The notes: a model not told the origin generated them from the sequence alone. A stretch of DNA of 64,000 nt from Microbacterium sp. B35-30 (GCF_010634855.1 NZ_MWLQ01000002.1:1-64000), one strand, 5' to 3'; counted from the first letter of the stretch, positions 25,107 to 34,721 are shown. Numbers and translations are program-made.

Positions 25107-26135
25107 GTGACCTCGACCGCAACCCGCCCCACGTCATCGGGGCCGGCCGATCAGCCCAAACCAGAACGCGCCCCGCGCGTGCTGTCCTTCTCCCATCGCC
25201 TGAGCCGCTGGGACCTGAAGGTCTCGCCCTACCTCTACATCTCGCCGTTCTTCATCCTGTTCGCGATCGTGGGGCTCTTCCCGATCGTCTACACGGCGGT
25301 CATCTCGTTCCAGGAGTGGGACCTCGTCCGCAACTCCGGCACGTTCGTCGGCTTCGACCAGTACATCTGGATCCTGTCGCAGGCGGACTTCTGGGTCGCA
25401 CTCCGCAACACCTTCAGCATCTTCCTGCTGTCGTCGGTACCGCAGATTGTGCTCGCGCTGTTCATCGCGGCGATGCTCGACCGCAACATCCGGGCCAAGA
25501 CCTTCTGGCGGATGAGCGTGCTGCTCCCGTACGTCATGGCCCCGGTCGCCGTCGCGCTGATCTTCAGCAACATGTTCGGCGACAACCACGGCCTGGTGAA
25601 CAACATCCTCACCAGCATCGGGCTCGACCCGATCGCCTGGCACAAGGATCCGTTCTGGAGCCACATCGCCATCGCGACGATGGTCAACTTCCGCTGGACC
25701 GGCTACAACGCCCTGATCCTGCTCGCCGCCATGCAGGCCGTGCCCCGCGAGTACTACGAGGCCGCCACCGTCGACGGCGCCAACGCGTTCCGCCAGTTCT
25801 GGAGCATCACGCTCCCGTCGCTGAAGCCGACGCTCATCTTCGTGATCATCACCTCGACGATCGGCGGACTGCAGATCTTCGACGAGCCGCGCATGTTCGA
25901 CACGTTCGGCCGCGGCGGTGCCGCCAACCAGTGGCTGACGATCACGCTGTACCTCTACAACATCGGCTGGGGCGAGTTCAACTTCGGCCGCGCCGCGGCG
26001 CTGGCGTGGATCCTGTTCATCATCATCCTCGCCATCGGCCTGATCAATCTCGTCATCACCCGTCGCCTCGTGCGCGACGAGGGCGGGCGCGGCGTCGTGC
26101 GACGCCGCCGCCGCCGGAAGGGAGCCACGCAGTGA
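25107..26135 (+). CDS. Sugar ABC transporter permease, MalF/CebF-like
   Basis: The 342-residue protein has six membrane helices and the EAA loop EYYEAATVDGANAFRQFWSITLPSLKPT. The N-terminal 30 residues are hydrophilic and Pro/Thr-rich and the C-terminus ends in an Arg-rich tail. It pairs with the next permease, whose GTG overlaps its stop (GTGA). GTG 25107 is preceded by a weak ribosome site. No ATPase gene is in the operon; a shared MsiK-like ATPase encoded elsewhere is typical for such systems. Confidence 0.88.
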   Translation: MTSTATRPTSSGPADQPKPERAPRVLSFSHRLSRWDLKVSPYLYISPFFILFAIVGLFPIVYTAVISFQEWDLVRNSGTFVGFDQYIWILSQADFWVALRNTFSIFLLSSVPQIVLALFIAAMLDRNIRAKTFWRMSVLLPYVMAPVAVALIFSNMFGDNHGLVNNILTSIGLDPIAWHKDPFWSHIAIATMVNFRWTGYNALILLAAMQAVPREYYEAATVDGANAFRQFWSITLPSLKPTLIFVIITSTIGGLQIFDEPRMFDTFGRGGAANQWLTITLYLYNIGWGEFNFGRAAALAWILFIIILAIGLINLVITRRLVRDEGGRGVVRRRRRRKGATQ

Positions 26136-27040
26136 GCGCCATCAGCACCCCGCCCCTCGCCGTCGTCGAGGAGAACCTCCCCAACGCCCGCAAGAGCAAC
26201 CGCACGACCAAGATCCGCGGTGTCCGCGCCGGCCTCTGGGTGTACATCGGGCTCGGCGTGGTCGTCGTCTCGGCGATCTTCCCCTACTACTGGTCGTTCC
26301 TGATCGGCTCGGGGGATGCCTCGACCATCAACAACCCCAACATGTCGTGGCTGCCCGGCGGCAACTTCATCGCCAATGCCCTGTCGGTCGTCAACGACCC
26401 CGCGGTGAACTTCTGGCTCGCGCTCTGGAACTCGATCTTCAGCTCGACCGTGATCTCGGTATCGGTCGTCGTCTTCTCGACGCTCGCCGGATGGGCGTTC
26501 GCGAAGCTCCGCTTCCCCGGCGGCAAGTGGCTGCTGGCCTTCGTGGTCGCCACGATGGCCGTGCCCATGCAGCTCGGCGTCGTGCCGCTGTACATCCTGT
26601 TCGCGGACCTCGGATGGACCGGCCAGATCGGCGCGATCATCATCCCCGCGCTCACCAGCGCCTTCGGCGTGTTCTGGATGACGCAGTACCTGTCGCAGAC
26701 CGTGCCCGACGAGCTCATCGAGGCGGCGCGCGTGGACGGGGCATCCATGATCCGCACCTTCTGGACGGTCGGCGTCACCGCCGCCCGCCCCGCGGCCGCG
26801 ATGCTCTTCCTCTTCACCTTCGTCGGCGCCTGGAACCAGTTCTTCTGGCCGTTCATCGTGCTCGACCGGCAGAGCCCCACTCTGCCCGTGGCGCTGTCGC
26901 TCCTGCAGTCGAACTACTTCGTCGACTACTCGATCGTGCTGGCGGGCGTGCTGCTGGCGACCATCCCTCTGCTGATCCTGTTCGCCTTCACCGGCAAGCA
27001 GCTGGTCAGCGGCATCATGGCCGGCGCGGTCAAGGGCTAG
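26132..27040 (+). CDS. Sugar ABC transporter permease, MalG/CebG-like
   Basis: This 302-residue permease has six helices, the EAA loop ELIEAARVDGASMIRTFWTVGVTAARP and the family end GKQLVSGIMAGAVKG. It starts at GTG 26132, overlapping the previous stop by four bases, and a GAAGGGAGCC ribosome site sits in the end of the upstream gene. With its partner it forms the importer channel for the beta-glucoside brought by the lipoprotein. Confidence 0.88.
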   Translation: MSAISTPPLAVVEENLPNARKSNRTTKIRGVRAGLWVYIGLGVVVVSAIFPYYWSFLIGSGDASTINNPNMSWLPGGNFIANALSVVNDPAVNFWLALWNSIFSSTVISVSVVVFSTLAGWAFAKLRFPGGKWLLAFVVATMAVPMQLGVVPLYILFADLGWTGQIGAIIIPALTSAFGVFWMTQYLSQTVPDELIEAARVDGASMIRTFWTVGVTAARPAAAMLFLFTFVGAWNQFFWPFIVLDRQSPTLPVALSLLQSNYFVDYSIVLAGVLLATIPLLILFAFTGKQLVSGIMAGAVKG

Positions 27041-27103
27041 GCCTCCCGCCTCGCCACGGCTCCCGACATCCTGAATCCATCTTCCAGAGAGGATCTCCCC
27101 CTC

Positions 27104-28582
27104 ATGACGACCGCGATCCCGCGCGCCTTCCCTCAGGACTTCCTGTTCGGGGCGGCGACCGCCGCCTACCAGATCGAGGGCGCTGCCCACGAGGACGGCC
27201 GCCGCGACTCCATCTGGGACGCCTTCGCCCGCGTTCCCGGCGCCGTCATCAACGCCGACAACGGTGACGTGGCGTGCGACCACTACCACCGCTTCGGCGA
27301 CGACGTGGCGCTGATGAAGGACCTGGGTCTGCAGACGTACCGCTTCTCGACGTCGTGGTCGCGCGTGCGGCCCGACGGCGGCGCGGTGAACCTTCAGGGG
27401 GTCGACTTCTACAAGCGACTGACCGACGAACTGCTCGATGCCGGCATCCTCCCGTGGCTGACGCTGTACCACTGGGATCTGCCGCAGGCGCTGCAGGAGA
27501 AGGGCGGCTGGGCCAACCGCGACACTGCCGACCTGTTCACCGAGTACGCCCTGACGATGCACGACGCGCTGGGTGACCGCGTGAACGTGTGGACGACGCT
27601 CAACGAACCGTGGTGCTCGTCGTTCCTGAGCTACACCGCGGGCATGCACGCGCCCGGGCACTACAGCGTCGAAGAGGGCGTGCTGGCCGCGCACCACCTG
27701 CTGCTCGGCCACGGCCAGGCCGTGCGCGAGCTGCGGGCGCGCGACGCGTCGCTGAAGCTCGGCATCACGTTGAACCTCACCGTCGCCGAGCCGGTAGACG
27801 AGACCGACCCGGCCGACGTCGACGCCGCGCGTCGCATCGACGGCCAGTTCAACCGATGGTTCCTCGACCCCATCTTCCGCGGCCAGTACCCGGCCGACAT
27901 CGTCGAGGACATCCGCAAGGTGGATGCCGCCGCCGTCGCCGCATGGGAGTCCGCGGTGCGCCCCGGCGACCTGGAGGCGATCGCGACGCCGATCGACACG
28001 CTCGGGGTGAACTACTACCACGGCGAGTACGTCGGCGGTCACGAGCCGGTGAACCCGCCGATCGGCGGCGACGCGCCGACCGATCGCCCCGGCCACTCGC
28101 CGTACCCCTCGAACGAGGGCATCTTCTGGCACGAGCGGGGCCTGCCGCGCACGCCGATGCAGTGGGAGGTGCAGCCCGACGGCCTCACCACCCTGCTGCA
28201 CCGCGTGTGGGACGAGTACGCGGAAGCAGCTGGCACCGTGCTGTACGTCACCGAGAACGGCGCCGCGTACGACGACGAGCTCGTCGTCGAGGGGGGCGAG
28301 AAGCGCGTCCACGACGCCGATCGCGTGGAGTTCCTGCGCGCCCACCTCGGCGCGATCCTCGACGCCGCCGACGCCGGCGTCGATGTGAGGGGATACTTCT
28401 ATTGGTCGCTCCTCGACAACTTCGAGTGGGCGTGGGGGTACGAGAAGCGGTTCGGCATCGTCCGCGTGGACTACGACACGCAGGAGCGGACGCCCAAGGA
28501 CAGCGCGCTCGAATACCGACGCATCATCGGCGCACGCGCCCTGGACCTGGAGTCCGCGCGCGAGGCGGCCACCGCGTCGTAG
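27104..28582 (+). CDS. Family 1 glycoside hydrolase, beta-glucosidase
   Basis: The 492-residue enzyme has the GH1 N-terminal signature FLFGAATAAYQIEGA, the acid/base E168 in TLNEP and the nucleophile E384 in VTENG. The glucose-binding WSLLDNFEWAWGYEKRFG is near the C-terminus. No signal peptide is present, so imported cellobiose or aryl-glucosides are split in the cytoplasm. It lies 63 bases behind the permease gene with an AGAGAGGA ribosome site. Confidence 0.93.
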   Translation: MTTAIPRAFPQDFLFGAATAAYQIEGAAHEDGRRDSIWDAFARVPGAVINADNGDVACDHYHRFGDDVALMKDLGLQTYRFSTSWSRVRPDGGAVNLQGVDFYKRLTDELLDAGILPWLTLYHWDLPQALQEKGGWANRDTADLFTEYALTMHDALGDRVNVWTTLNEPWCSSFLSYTAGMHAPGHYSVEEGVLAAHHLLLGHGQAVRELRARDASLKLGITLNLTVAEPVDETDPADVDAARRIDGQFNRWFLDPIFRGQYPADIVEDIRKVDAAAVAAWESAVRPGDLEAIATPIDTLGVNYYHGEYVGGHEPVNPPIGGDAPTDRPGHSPYPSNEGIFWHERGLPRTPMQWEVQPDGLTTLLHRVWDEYAEAAGTVLYVTENGAAYDDELVVEGGEKRVHDADRVEFLRAHLGAILDAADAGVDVRGYFYWSLLDNFEWAWGYEKRFGIVRVDYDTQERTPKDSALEYRRIIGARALDLESAREAATAS

Positions 28583-28588
28583 CGACCA

Positions 28589-28606
28589 GGCCCCCGCGTC
28601 GGGGCC
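28589..28606 (+). terminator. Small GC hairpin after the beta-glucosidase gene
   Basis: GGCCCC and GGGGCC pair across a six-base loop directly after the hydrolase stop. A TAGCAT -10 box at 28608-28613 follows, so the regulator gene may also have its own promoter. Confidence 0.5.
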
Positions 28607-28628
28607 GTAGCATGCGGGAGGAGGACAG

Positions 28629-29642
28629 ATGAGCACCGAGGCCATGCGATCGGCTGTCACGATCGAGGAGGTCGCCGCCGCGGCGGGGGTTTCGCGGTCG
28701 ACCGTGTCGCGCGTCGTCAACGGCTCGACCGCCGTCAGCCCGGAGGCGCTGGAGTCCGTCAGGCGCGCGATCGCCGACCTCAACTACGTGCCCAACCGGG
28801 CCGCGCGGTCGCTGGCGAGCCAGAAGACGCACGCGGTGGCGCTCATCGTCCCCGAAGACACCACGCGGTTCTTCGGCGATCCCTTCTTCGCCGCCATCGT
28901 GTCGGGCATCAACTCCCGCCTGAGTCGCTCGGACTACGTCCTCAACCTCTTCATCGCGAGCGATGACCCGGGCGACAAGACCACGAGCTACGTCCGCAGC
29001 GGCGCGGTGGACGGCGCCGTCGTGGTCTCGCACCACACCAGCGACACGTTCATCGACCGGATCGCCAGCGTCGTGCCCGTCGTCTACGGCGGCCGGCCGG
29101 TGCGCGAGCGGGAGCGCGACTACTACGTCGACGTCGACAACGTGCGGGGCGCCTACGACGCCACGGTGTACCTCATCGAGAGCGGCCGCCGGCGCATCGC
29201 GACGATCACCGGCCCTCGTGACATGCCCGCCGGCATCGACCGGCTCCAGGGCTACCGCGACGCGCTCGCGGCCTGGGAGCTCGACGAGGTCGCCATCGAG
29301 GACGGCAACTTCACGGCCGACGGCGGCGCCGACGCGATGCGCCGGATCCTCGCCTCGGGCGCCAAGCCCGACGCGGTGTTCGTGGCGAGCGACCTCATGG
29401 CCCGCGGTGTGCTCGCCGTGCTCGCCCGGGAGGGCCTGCGCGTTCCCGACGACATCGCGATCATGGGCTTCGACGACTCGCCGGTGGCCACCTCGGTCAC
29501 CCCGCAGCTCACGACCGTGCGTCAGCCGTCGTTCCAGCAGGGGGAGCGCATGGCCTCGGTGCTGATCGACCTTCTCGCGGGGCGGCATCCGCGTCACGTC
29601 ACGATCCTCGAGACCGAGCTCGTCGTCCGCGACTCGGTCTGA
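28629..29642 (+). CDS. LacI-family repressor of the beta-glucoside operon (CebR-like)
   Basis: The 337-residue protein has an N-terminal LacI helix-turn-helix at about residues 8-60 (VTIEEVAAAAGVSRSTVSRVVNGS, then LNYVPNRAARSLA) and a periplasmic-binding-like sensor domain (IMGFDDSPVATSVTPQLTTVRQP). It closes the operon and is the obvious ligand for the three TGGGAGCGCTCCCA sites ahead of the binding-protein gene, which match the CebR operator type. A GGAGGAGGA ribosome site precedes the ATG. The inducer is inferred to be cellobiose or a related glucoside. Confidence 0.88.
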   Translation: MSTEAMRSAVTIEEVAAAAGVSRSTVSRVVNGSTAVSPEALESVRRAIADLNYVPNRAARSLASQKTHAVALIVPEDTTRFFGDPFFAAIVSGINSRLSRSDYVLNLFIASDDPGDKTTSYVRSGAVDGAVVVSHHTSDTFIDRIASVVPVVYGGRPVRERERDYYVDVDNVRGAYDATVYLIESGRRRIATITGPRDMPAGIDRLQGYRDALAAWELDEVAIEDGNFTADGGADAMRRILASGAKPDAVFVASDLMARGVLAVLAREGLRVPDDIAIMGFDDSPVATSVTPQLTTVRQPSFQQGERMASVLIDLLAGRHPRHVTILETELVVRDSV

Positions 29643-29689
29643 GCCCGCGCGCGTCTGCCGCTCCTTTCGGCCGGCGGTCGCCGTCTCGT

Positions 29690-29722
29690 CGAAACCAGGG
29701 ATTCGCGCCGAAACCTGTGACG
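29690..29722. repeat. Second copy of the degenerate CGAAACC intergenic repeat
   Basis: CGAAACCAGGGATTCGCGCC... aligns with 8952-8984 (CGAAACCGGGGACTCTCGTC...) in about three quarters of positions. It lies between the LacI gene and the convergent glyoxalase gene. Confidence 0.45.
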
Positions 29723-29783
29723 ACGTCCTCGGTCTCGCCGCGGATGCCCTGTCTCGCCGAATCGAGGCCGCGCCGACGCGCGC

Positions 29784-30662
29784 TCAGCCGCGGCCGGGTG
29801 CGGTGGCGTACAGGAGGTTGCGCCAGGGGTCGTCGAACGAGAGCGTGCGGCCGTCGTCGCGCACCTGGAAGCCGTGGTGCCGCAGGCGCTCGCCGAGGGC
29901 GTCCGCGTCGGGCAGGTCGAGGTCGACGCGGCCGAGGCCGAGCGCGGGCATCCGCGGTCCGGCGCCGCGCGAGTTCCACACGTTCATGGCCATGTGGTGG
30001 TGGTAGCCGCCCGCACTCACGAAGAGCGCCTGGTTGCCCAGCCCGGTGGTCTCGTCGAACCCGAGCGCGCCGACGTAGAACGTGCGGGCGGTGGCAACAT
30101 CGCCGACCGACAGATGCACGTGACCGACGGATGCCGCGTCCTGCCCGGTCGCGCCGCTCGCCGCCCGCTCTGTCAGATGCTCGCGCAGGAAGGAGTTGGG
30201 GTCGAGGTACAGCGTCGCCATCTCGACCTGACCGTGGACCCACGACCAGTCGGTGCGGGCGCGGTCCCAGTAGAGCTCGACGCCGTTGCCCTCGGGGTCG
30301 GTCAGGTAGAACGCCTGGCTGACCAGATGATCGGCTGAGCCGGTGAACGTCTGCGGGGCGTGCTGCGCGACGCTGAACAGCGCGGCGGCCAGGGCCTCCT
30401 GCGTCTCGAAGAGGATCGCGGTGTGGAAGAGCCCCGCCGCTCCCGGCGACGCGTGCCGCAGCTCCGGCTCGTGCCGCAGCACCACGACCGCGCGGCCGCC
30501 GCGGCCGAGCACGACCTCGTCGCCGTCGGCTGAGAGCACCTGCAGCGTGATGACGTCGCGGTAGAACGCCGTCATGCCGTCCAGGTCGCCCACGAGGAGC
30601 GTGACGGCGCCCATCGACGTGTCGGCGGCGAGGCGGTCGGATGCCGCTGCTACTTCATGCAT
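29784..30662 (-). CDS. VOC-family protein with two glyoxalase domains (CatE-like)
   Basis: The 292-residue protein holds two vicinal-oxygen-chelate modules: one from about 17-135 (MGAVTLLVGDLDGMTAFYRDV, DPEGNGVELYWDR) and one from about 175-290 (VGHVHLSVGDVATARTFYVGALGF, GGYHHHMAMNVW). This matches CatE/YfiE-type proteins annotated as extradiol-dioxygenase relatives. H and E metal ligands appear in both halves. ATG 30662 gives a short extension before the first module; the internal ATG at residue 17 is an alternative start. Substrate is unknown. Confidence 0.8.
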   Translation of the reverse strand: MHEVAAASDRLAADTSMGAVTLLVGDLDGMTAFYRDVITLQVLSADGDEVVLGRGGRAVVVLRHEPELRHASPGAAGLFHTAILFETQEALAAALFSVAQHAPQTFTGSADHLVSQAFYLTDPEGNGVELYWDRARTDWSWVHGQVEMATLYLDPNSFLREHLTERAASGATGQDAASVGHVHLSVGDVATARTFYVGALGFDETTGLGNQALFVSAGGYHHHMAMNVWNSRGAGPRMPALGLGRVDLDLPDADALGERLRHHGFQVRDDGRTLSFDDPWRNLLYATAPGRG

Positions 30663-30713
30663 ACGAATACACAACGCCGCGGCATCCGTCTGTCTTCCCT
30701 CCCCGCCGTGACC

Positions 30714-30765
30714 GTGTCCCACTTTCACGCCGAACTGCGCGCTCTTGCGCGCGAAAGTGGGACAC
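30714..30765. repeat. Inverted repeat with 13-base arms upstream of the glyoxalase gene
   Basis: GTGTCCCACTTTC (30714-30726) and GAAAGTGGGACAC (30753-30765) flank a 26-base GC-rich loop. A further half-copy CTGGGACA appears near 30778. It lies between two genes on the same strand, so it may terminate the upstream permease mRNA or be a dispersed repeat. Confidence 0.65.
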
Positions 30766-30829
30766 GAAAGGCAGGAACTGGGACATCGCCGCTGGGAGAC
30801 CAGGGGGAGGTCGGTGGTGGGCGCGGGGC

Positions 30830-32176
30830 TCAGCGAGCGTCGACGTCCTGCGGGTCGCCGCCGAGCTGCCCCACCGCCGGGATCGGGCCGCCGTCGTCGG
30901 CGCCGGTCTTGCGCCAGCGGGCGATGGCGTTGCCGAGGTGGTAGATCAGGAGGGCCGCCGCCGCGCCGATGACGATCGCGCCGAGCTGGAAGTCGCCCCA
31001 CTGCATCGTGAACCCGGCGATCGCGATGACGAGCGCGACCGCGCCGGTGTACTGGTTCACCGGGCGCGAGAAGTCGACGCGGTTGTCGACCCAGATCTTG
31101 ATGCCGATGATGCCGATGAGCCCGTACAGCGCGGTCGTCACGCCGCCCAGCACGCCGGCCGGGATGGAGTTGAACACCGCCCCGACCACCGGCGACAGCG
31201 AGAGCAGGATCGCGAAGAGACCGGCGACCCAGTATGCGGCCGTCGAGTACACGCGGGTGGCGGCCATGACGCCGATGTTCTCGCCGTAGGTCGTCGTGCC
31301 CGAGCCGCCGAACGTTCCCGCCAGCACGGTCGCGGCGCCGTCGGCGATGAGCGCGCGGCCGGTGTACTGGTTGACGGATGCCTCGGTCATGGTCGCGACG
31401 CCGCGCACATGGCCGACGTTCTCGGCGATGAGCACCAGCACGACCGGCAGGAACATCGCGATGACGCTCCAGGTGCCCGGATCGCCGAAGGTGGGCAGGG
31501 CGAAGGTCGGGAGGCCGACCCACTGCCCGTTCGCGACGAGTTCGTTCACGGCCGTGAAGTCCACCTCGCCGCGCAGCAGCGCCACGATGTAGCCGACGAT
31601 CACGCCCAGGAAGATCGAGATGCGGCCGAGGAAACCGCGGAACAGCACACTGAACAGGATGACGGCGGCCAGCGTGATGGTCGCGGTGATCGGCGCCTGT
31701 TGGAAGTTCGTCCACGCGACCGGCGCGAGGTTGAACCCGATCAGCGCGACGATGGCGCCGGCGACGACCGGCGGCATGAGCTTCTCGATCCAGCCGAGGC
31801 CCGCGAACTGCACGATGAAGCCGACGGCCGCCAGCAGCACCCCGACGGCGACGATGCCGGCGAGCGCCGAGCCCATGCCCTGCGAGGCGGTGGCCGCCGT
31901 CACCGGGGCGATGAACGCGAACGATGAGCCGAGGTAGCTGGGCAGGCGGTTCTTCGTGATGAGGAGGAACAGCAGCGTCCCGATGCCCGAGAAGAGCAGC
32001 GTCGTCGAGACGGGGAAGCCGGTGAGCACCGGCACCAGGAACGTGGCGCCGAACATCGCGATAACGTGCTGCGCGCCGATCGCGACGGTCGCGGGCCAGT
32101 TCAGGCGCTCGTCGGGCCTGACGACCTTGCCCGGTTCGACGGTCCGGCCGTTGCCGTGAAGGGTCCACAGAGGCAT
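30830..32176 (-). CDS. NCS2-family nucleobase permease (UraA/RutG-like)
   Basis: The 448-residue protein has about 14 membrane segments and NCS2 features: QHVIAMFGATFLVPVLTG, the SGIGTLLF motif, FVQFAGLGWIEKLMPPVV, and the substrate loop AENVGHV...GGSGTTTYGENIGV. The GTTTYGENIGV form resembles uracil permeases more than the xanthine/urate branch. It should co-transport a nucleobase with protons. An AAGGAG ribosome site precedes ATG 32176, and a TAGGGT box lies about 40 bases upstream. Confidence 0.88.
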   Translation of the reverse strand: MPLWTLHGNGRTVEPGKVVRPDERLNWPATVAIGAQHVIAMFGATFLVPVLTGFPVSTTLLFSGIGTLLFLLITKNRLPSYLGSSFAFIAPVTAATASQGMGSALAGIVAVGVLLAAVGFIVQFAGLGWIEKLMPPVVAGAIVALIGFNLAPVAWTNFQQAPITATITLAAVILFSVLFRGFLGRISIFLGVIVGYIVALLRGEVDFTAVNELVANGQWVGLPTFALPTFGDPGTWSVIAMFLPVVLVLIAENVGHVRGVATMTEASVNQYTGRALIADGAATVLAGTFGGSGTTTYGENIGVMAATRVYSTAAYWVAGLFAILLSLSPVVGAVFNSIPAGVLGGVTTALYGLIGIIGIKIWVDNRVDFSRPVNQYTGAVALVIAIAGFTMQWGDFQLGAIVIGAAAALLIYHLGNAIARWRKTGADDGGPIPAVGQLGGDPQDVDAR

Positions 32177-32322
32177 GCGCGCTCCTTGCGCTCGGGGGAT
32201 GGTGCGAGCATCACCCTAGCGAGCACCGGCACCGGTGCGAGTTGCCCCGGCCACGCGGCATCCGAGAGGCTGGAGCGGCGCCCCCGGCGCCGATGCTCGC
32301 GCGACCGATGTGACGGAGAGAT

Positions 32323-33162
32323 GTGACCGACCCAGCGATGCCCCCGACGCCCTCTGCCGCCGCGACGACGCCGGCCGCAGTTACGAGCGACTCGTCGACG
32401 CACGGCGTGCCGCCGGCGCTCGAGCTGCGCGGCCTGCACAAGCGGTTCGGGCAGAAGGTCGCGGTCGCCGATCTGAGCCTGCGCGTGCCCGCCGGGTCGT
32501 TCTACGGGCTGGTCGGCCCCAACGGCGCCGGCAAGACGACGACGCTGTCGATGGCGACGGGTCTTCTCGCGCCGGACGCCGGCCAGGCGCTCGTGCACGG
32601 CGTCGACGTCTGGCGTGATCCGGTCACGGCCAAAGCCATGCTCGGCAACCTCGCCGACGGCGTCAAGCTGTTCGACCGGCTCACCGGTGAGCAGCTCGTC
32701 ACCTACAACGGCCTGCTGTTCGGCATCCCGCACGACGAGATCGCGCGTCGCGCGGCGGACCTCCTCGCCCTGATGGACATGACGGATGCCGCGGGCACGA
32801 TGGTCGTCGACTACTCGGCCGGCATGACCAAGAAGATCGCGCTGGCGTGCGCGCTCGTCCACGCGCCGCGGCTGCTCGTGCTCGACGAGCCGTTCGAGTC
32901 GGTCGACCCGGTGTCGGCCGCGAACATCCAGGACATCCTCACGAGCTATGTCGCCGGCGGCGGCACGGTGATCGTGTCGAGCCACTCGATGGACCTCGTA
33001 CAGCGCATGTGCGACCACGTCGCGATCGTCGCAGCCGGTCGCCTGCTCGTCGCCGGGACCGTCGACGACGTGCGCGCGGGGCAGTCGCTGCAGGACCGCT
33101 TCGTCGAGCTCGTCGGGGGCCGCCGTCACACGGAAGGGCCGGAATGGTTGCGACGCTCCTGA
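32323..33162 (+). CDS. ABC transporter ATP-binding protein (exporter type)
   Basis: This 279-residue ATPase has Walker A GPNGAGKTTTLSM, a signature-like VDYSAGMTKKIALACALVH, Walker B LLVLDEPFESVDP and the H-loop VIVSSHSMDLVQ. The signature is YSAGM rather than LSGGQ, as in many bacterial ABC-2-type exporters. An N-terminal extension of about 35 residues is Thr/Pro/Ala-rich. GTG 32323 follows GGAGAG. The permease gene overlaps its 3' end by 19 bases. Confidence 0.86.
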   Translation: MTDPAMPPTPSAAATTPAAVTSDSSTHGVPPALELRGLHKRFGQKVAVADLSLRVPAGSFYGLVGPNGAGKTTTLSMATGLLAPDAGQALVHGVDVWRDPVTAKAMLGNLADGVKLFDRLTGEQLVTYNGLLFGIPHDEIARRAADLLALMDMTDAAGTMVVDYSAGMTKKIALACALVHAPRLLVLDEPFESVDPVSAANIQDILTSYVAGGGTVIVSSHSMDLVQRMCDHVAIVAAGRLLVAGTVDDVRAGQSLQDRFVELVGGRRHTEGPEWLRRS

Positions 33163-34721
33163 GGCTGCGCTTCCGGGTGCTCGGCAACCAGCTCGCGCGG
33201 AGCCCCTGGCAGCTGGTCGGCTTCATCTTCGGGGCGATCTACGGGCTCGGCCTGCTGGCCGGCATCGCCGTAGGGTTGGTGCTGCTCGGCTTCGGCGACC
33301 TGCTGCTGGCGAGCAGCGTGATCGTCGGCGTCGGGTCGGTGGTGACGCTGGGCTGGGCGCTCGTTCCCCTGGTGGCGTTCGGCGTCGACACGACGCTGGA
33401 TCCCACCCGGCTCGTGGTGTTCCCCATGTCGCTGCCCCGAATGATGGTCGCGCTGACGCTCGCGGGGGTCTGCGGCATCCCCGGGATCATCACGTCCGCC
33501 GCGGCGATCGCGACGATCGCGACCTGGGCGCACTGGCCGGCGGCCATCGCCGCGTGGGCGGTGAGCACCCCTGTCGCCGTGCTGACCGCCGTCGTGGCCT
33601 CGCGCGCCGTCGCGTCACTCGCCTCGGGACTCGGCAGCGGCCGGCGCTTCCGTGAGGTGTCGGGCACCGTCATCTTCGTCCCCCTGATCCTCGCCGGGCC
33701 GATCATCGCCGGCGTCGCCACAGGGTTCGCGGTGAACGCCGACACTGTCGCGGAAGCGATCCCGGTGCTGGGCTGGACGCCTCTCGGTGCCGCGTGGGCG
33801 GTTCCCGCGGCTGCCGCGGCGGGCGATCTGCCCGAGGCGGGCGCGAAGCTCCTCATCGCCCTCGTGACGCTCGCGGTGCTCTGGCTGCTCTGGCGCGCAT
33901 CGCTCGGCCGTTCCCTGGTGCGCCCGTCGCACACCTCCGCCGCGCCGGTGCGCGCCGGCTCCATCGGATGGTTCGGCCGCGTGCCGACCGGTGCGGCGGG
34001 TGCGATCTTCGCGAGGGCGGTCACCTACTGGACGCGCGACCCGCGCTACCTCCGCCAGCTGATCGGCGCGCCGCTGGTGCCCGTGCTGCTGTGGTTCTAC
34101 GCTCGCAACGGCGATCCCCTGGTGGCGCTGACGTTCTCGGGTCCGATCATCGCGATGGTGATCGGCATCGTCGTGTACGCCGACATCTCGTACGACGGCA
34201 CGGCGTTCGGCACCGAGCTCATCACCGGCGCCTCCGGACGCGCCGACCGCCTCGGCCGCAGCCTTGCCGCGGCCGCCGTGGCGCTGCCGCTCGTGCTGCT
34301 CGCCGTGATCGTGCCGTTCACCCTGTCGGGCCAGTGGGAGCAGCTCCCCGGCATCCTGGGCATGTCGGTCGGCATCCTGCTCACCTGCTACGGCGTGTGC
34401 GCGGTCACCTCGGCGCAGCTGGTGGTGCCCGTCGCCGCATCCGGCGACAACCCGTTCAAGCGGGTGCCCGGCACGACGTTCCTGCAGGGCATGGCGTTCT
34501 TCGGCATCTGGCTCGTGGCGCTGGTGCTGTCGGCGCCCGTCGTGATCGTCGGCCTGATCGGCTACTTCACGCAGAACGCGACGCTCAGCTGGATCGCGTG
34601 CGCGGTCGGGATCGTGGTCGGCACCGCCGTCCTCATCGGCGGCATCCTGCTCGGCGGCCGGATGCTGGACACCACCGCGCCGGTGCTCCTCGCCCGGCTC
34701 AAGGCGATGAAGAACGCCTGA
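33144..34721 (+). CDS. ABC exporter membrane protein
   Basis: The 525-residue protein has about ten to twelve hydrophobic segments and no ATPase or enzymatic motif. It is encoded with a 19-base overlap after its ATPase and starts with RLRFRVLGNQLARSPWQLVGFIFG, a form common in large actinobacterial ABC-2-like permeases. The transported compound is unknown. ATG 33144 follows GGAAGGGCCGGA. Confidence 0.75.
   Translation: MVATLLRLRFRVLGNQLARSPWQLVGFIFGAIYGLGLLAGIAVGLVLLGFGDLLLASSVIVGVGSVVTLGWALVPLVAFGVDTTLDPTRLVVFPMSLPRMMVALTLAGVCGIPGIITSAAAIATIATWAHWPAAIAAWAVSTPVAVLTAVVASRAVASLASGLGSGRRFREVSGTVIFVPLILAGPIIAGVATGFAVNADTVAEAIPVLGWTPLGAAWAVPAAAAAGDLPEAGAKLLIALVTLAVLWLLWRASLGRSLVRPSHTSAAPVRAGSIGWFGRVPTGAAGAIFARAVTYWTRDPRYLRQLIGAPLVPVLLWFYARNGDPLVALTFSGPIIAMVIGIVVYADISYDGTAFGTELITGASGRADRLGRSLAAAAVALPLVLLAVIVPFTLSGQWEQLPGILGMSVGILLTCYGVCAVTSAQLVVPVAASGDNPFKRVPGTTFLQGMAFFGIWLVALVLSAPVVIVGLIGYFTQNATLSWIACAVGIVVGTAVLIGGILLGGRMLDTTAPVLLARLKAMKNA

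Noticed and set aside
25955..28783. 942-codon open frame opposite the permease and beta-glucosidase genes
   Set aside because: Spans two well-supported genes and their gap with no family features.
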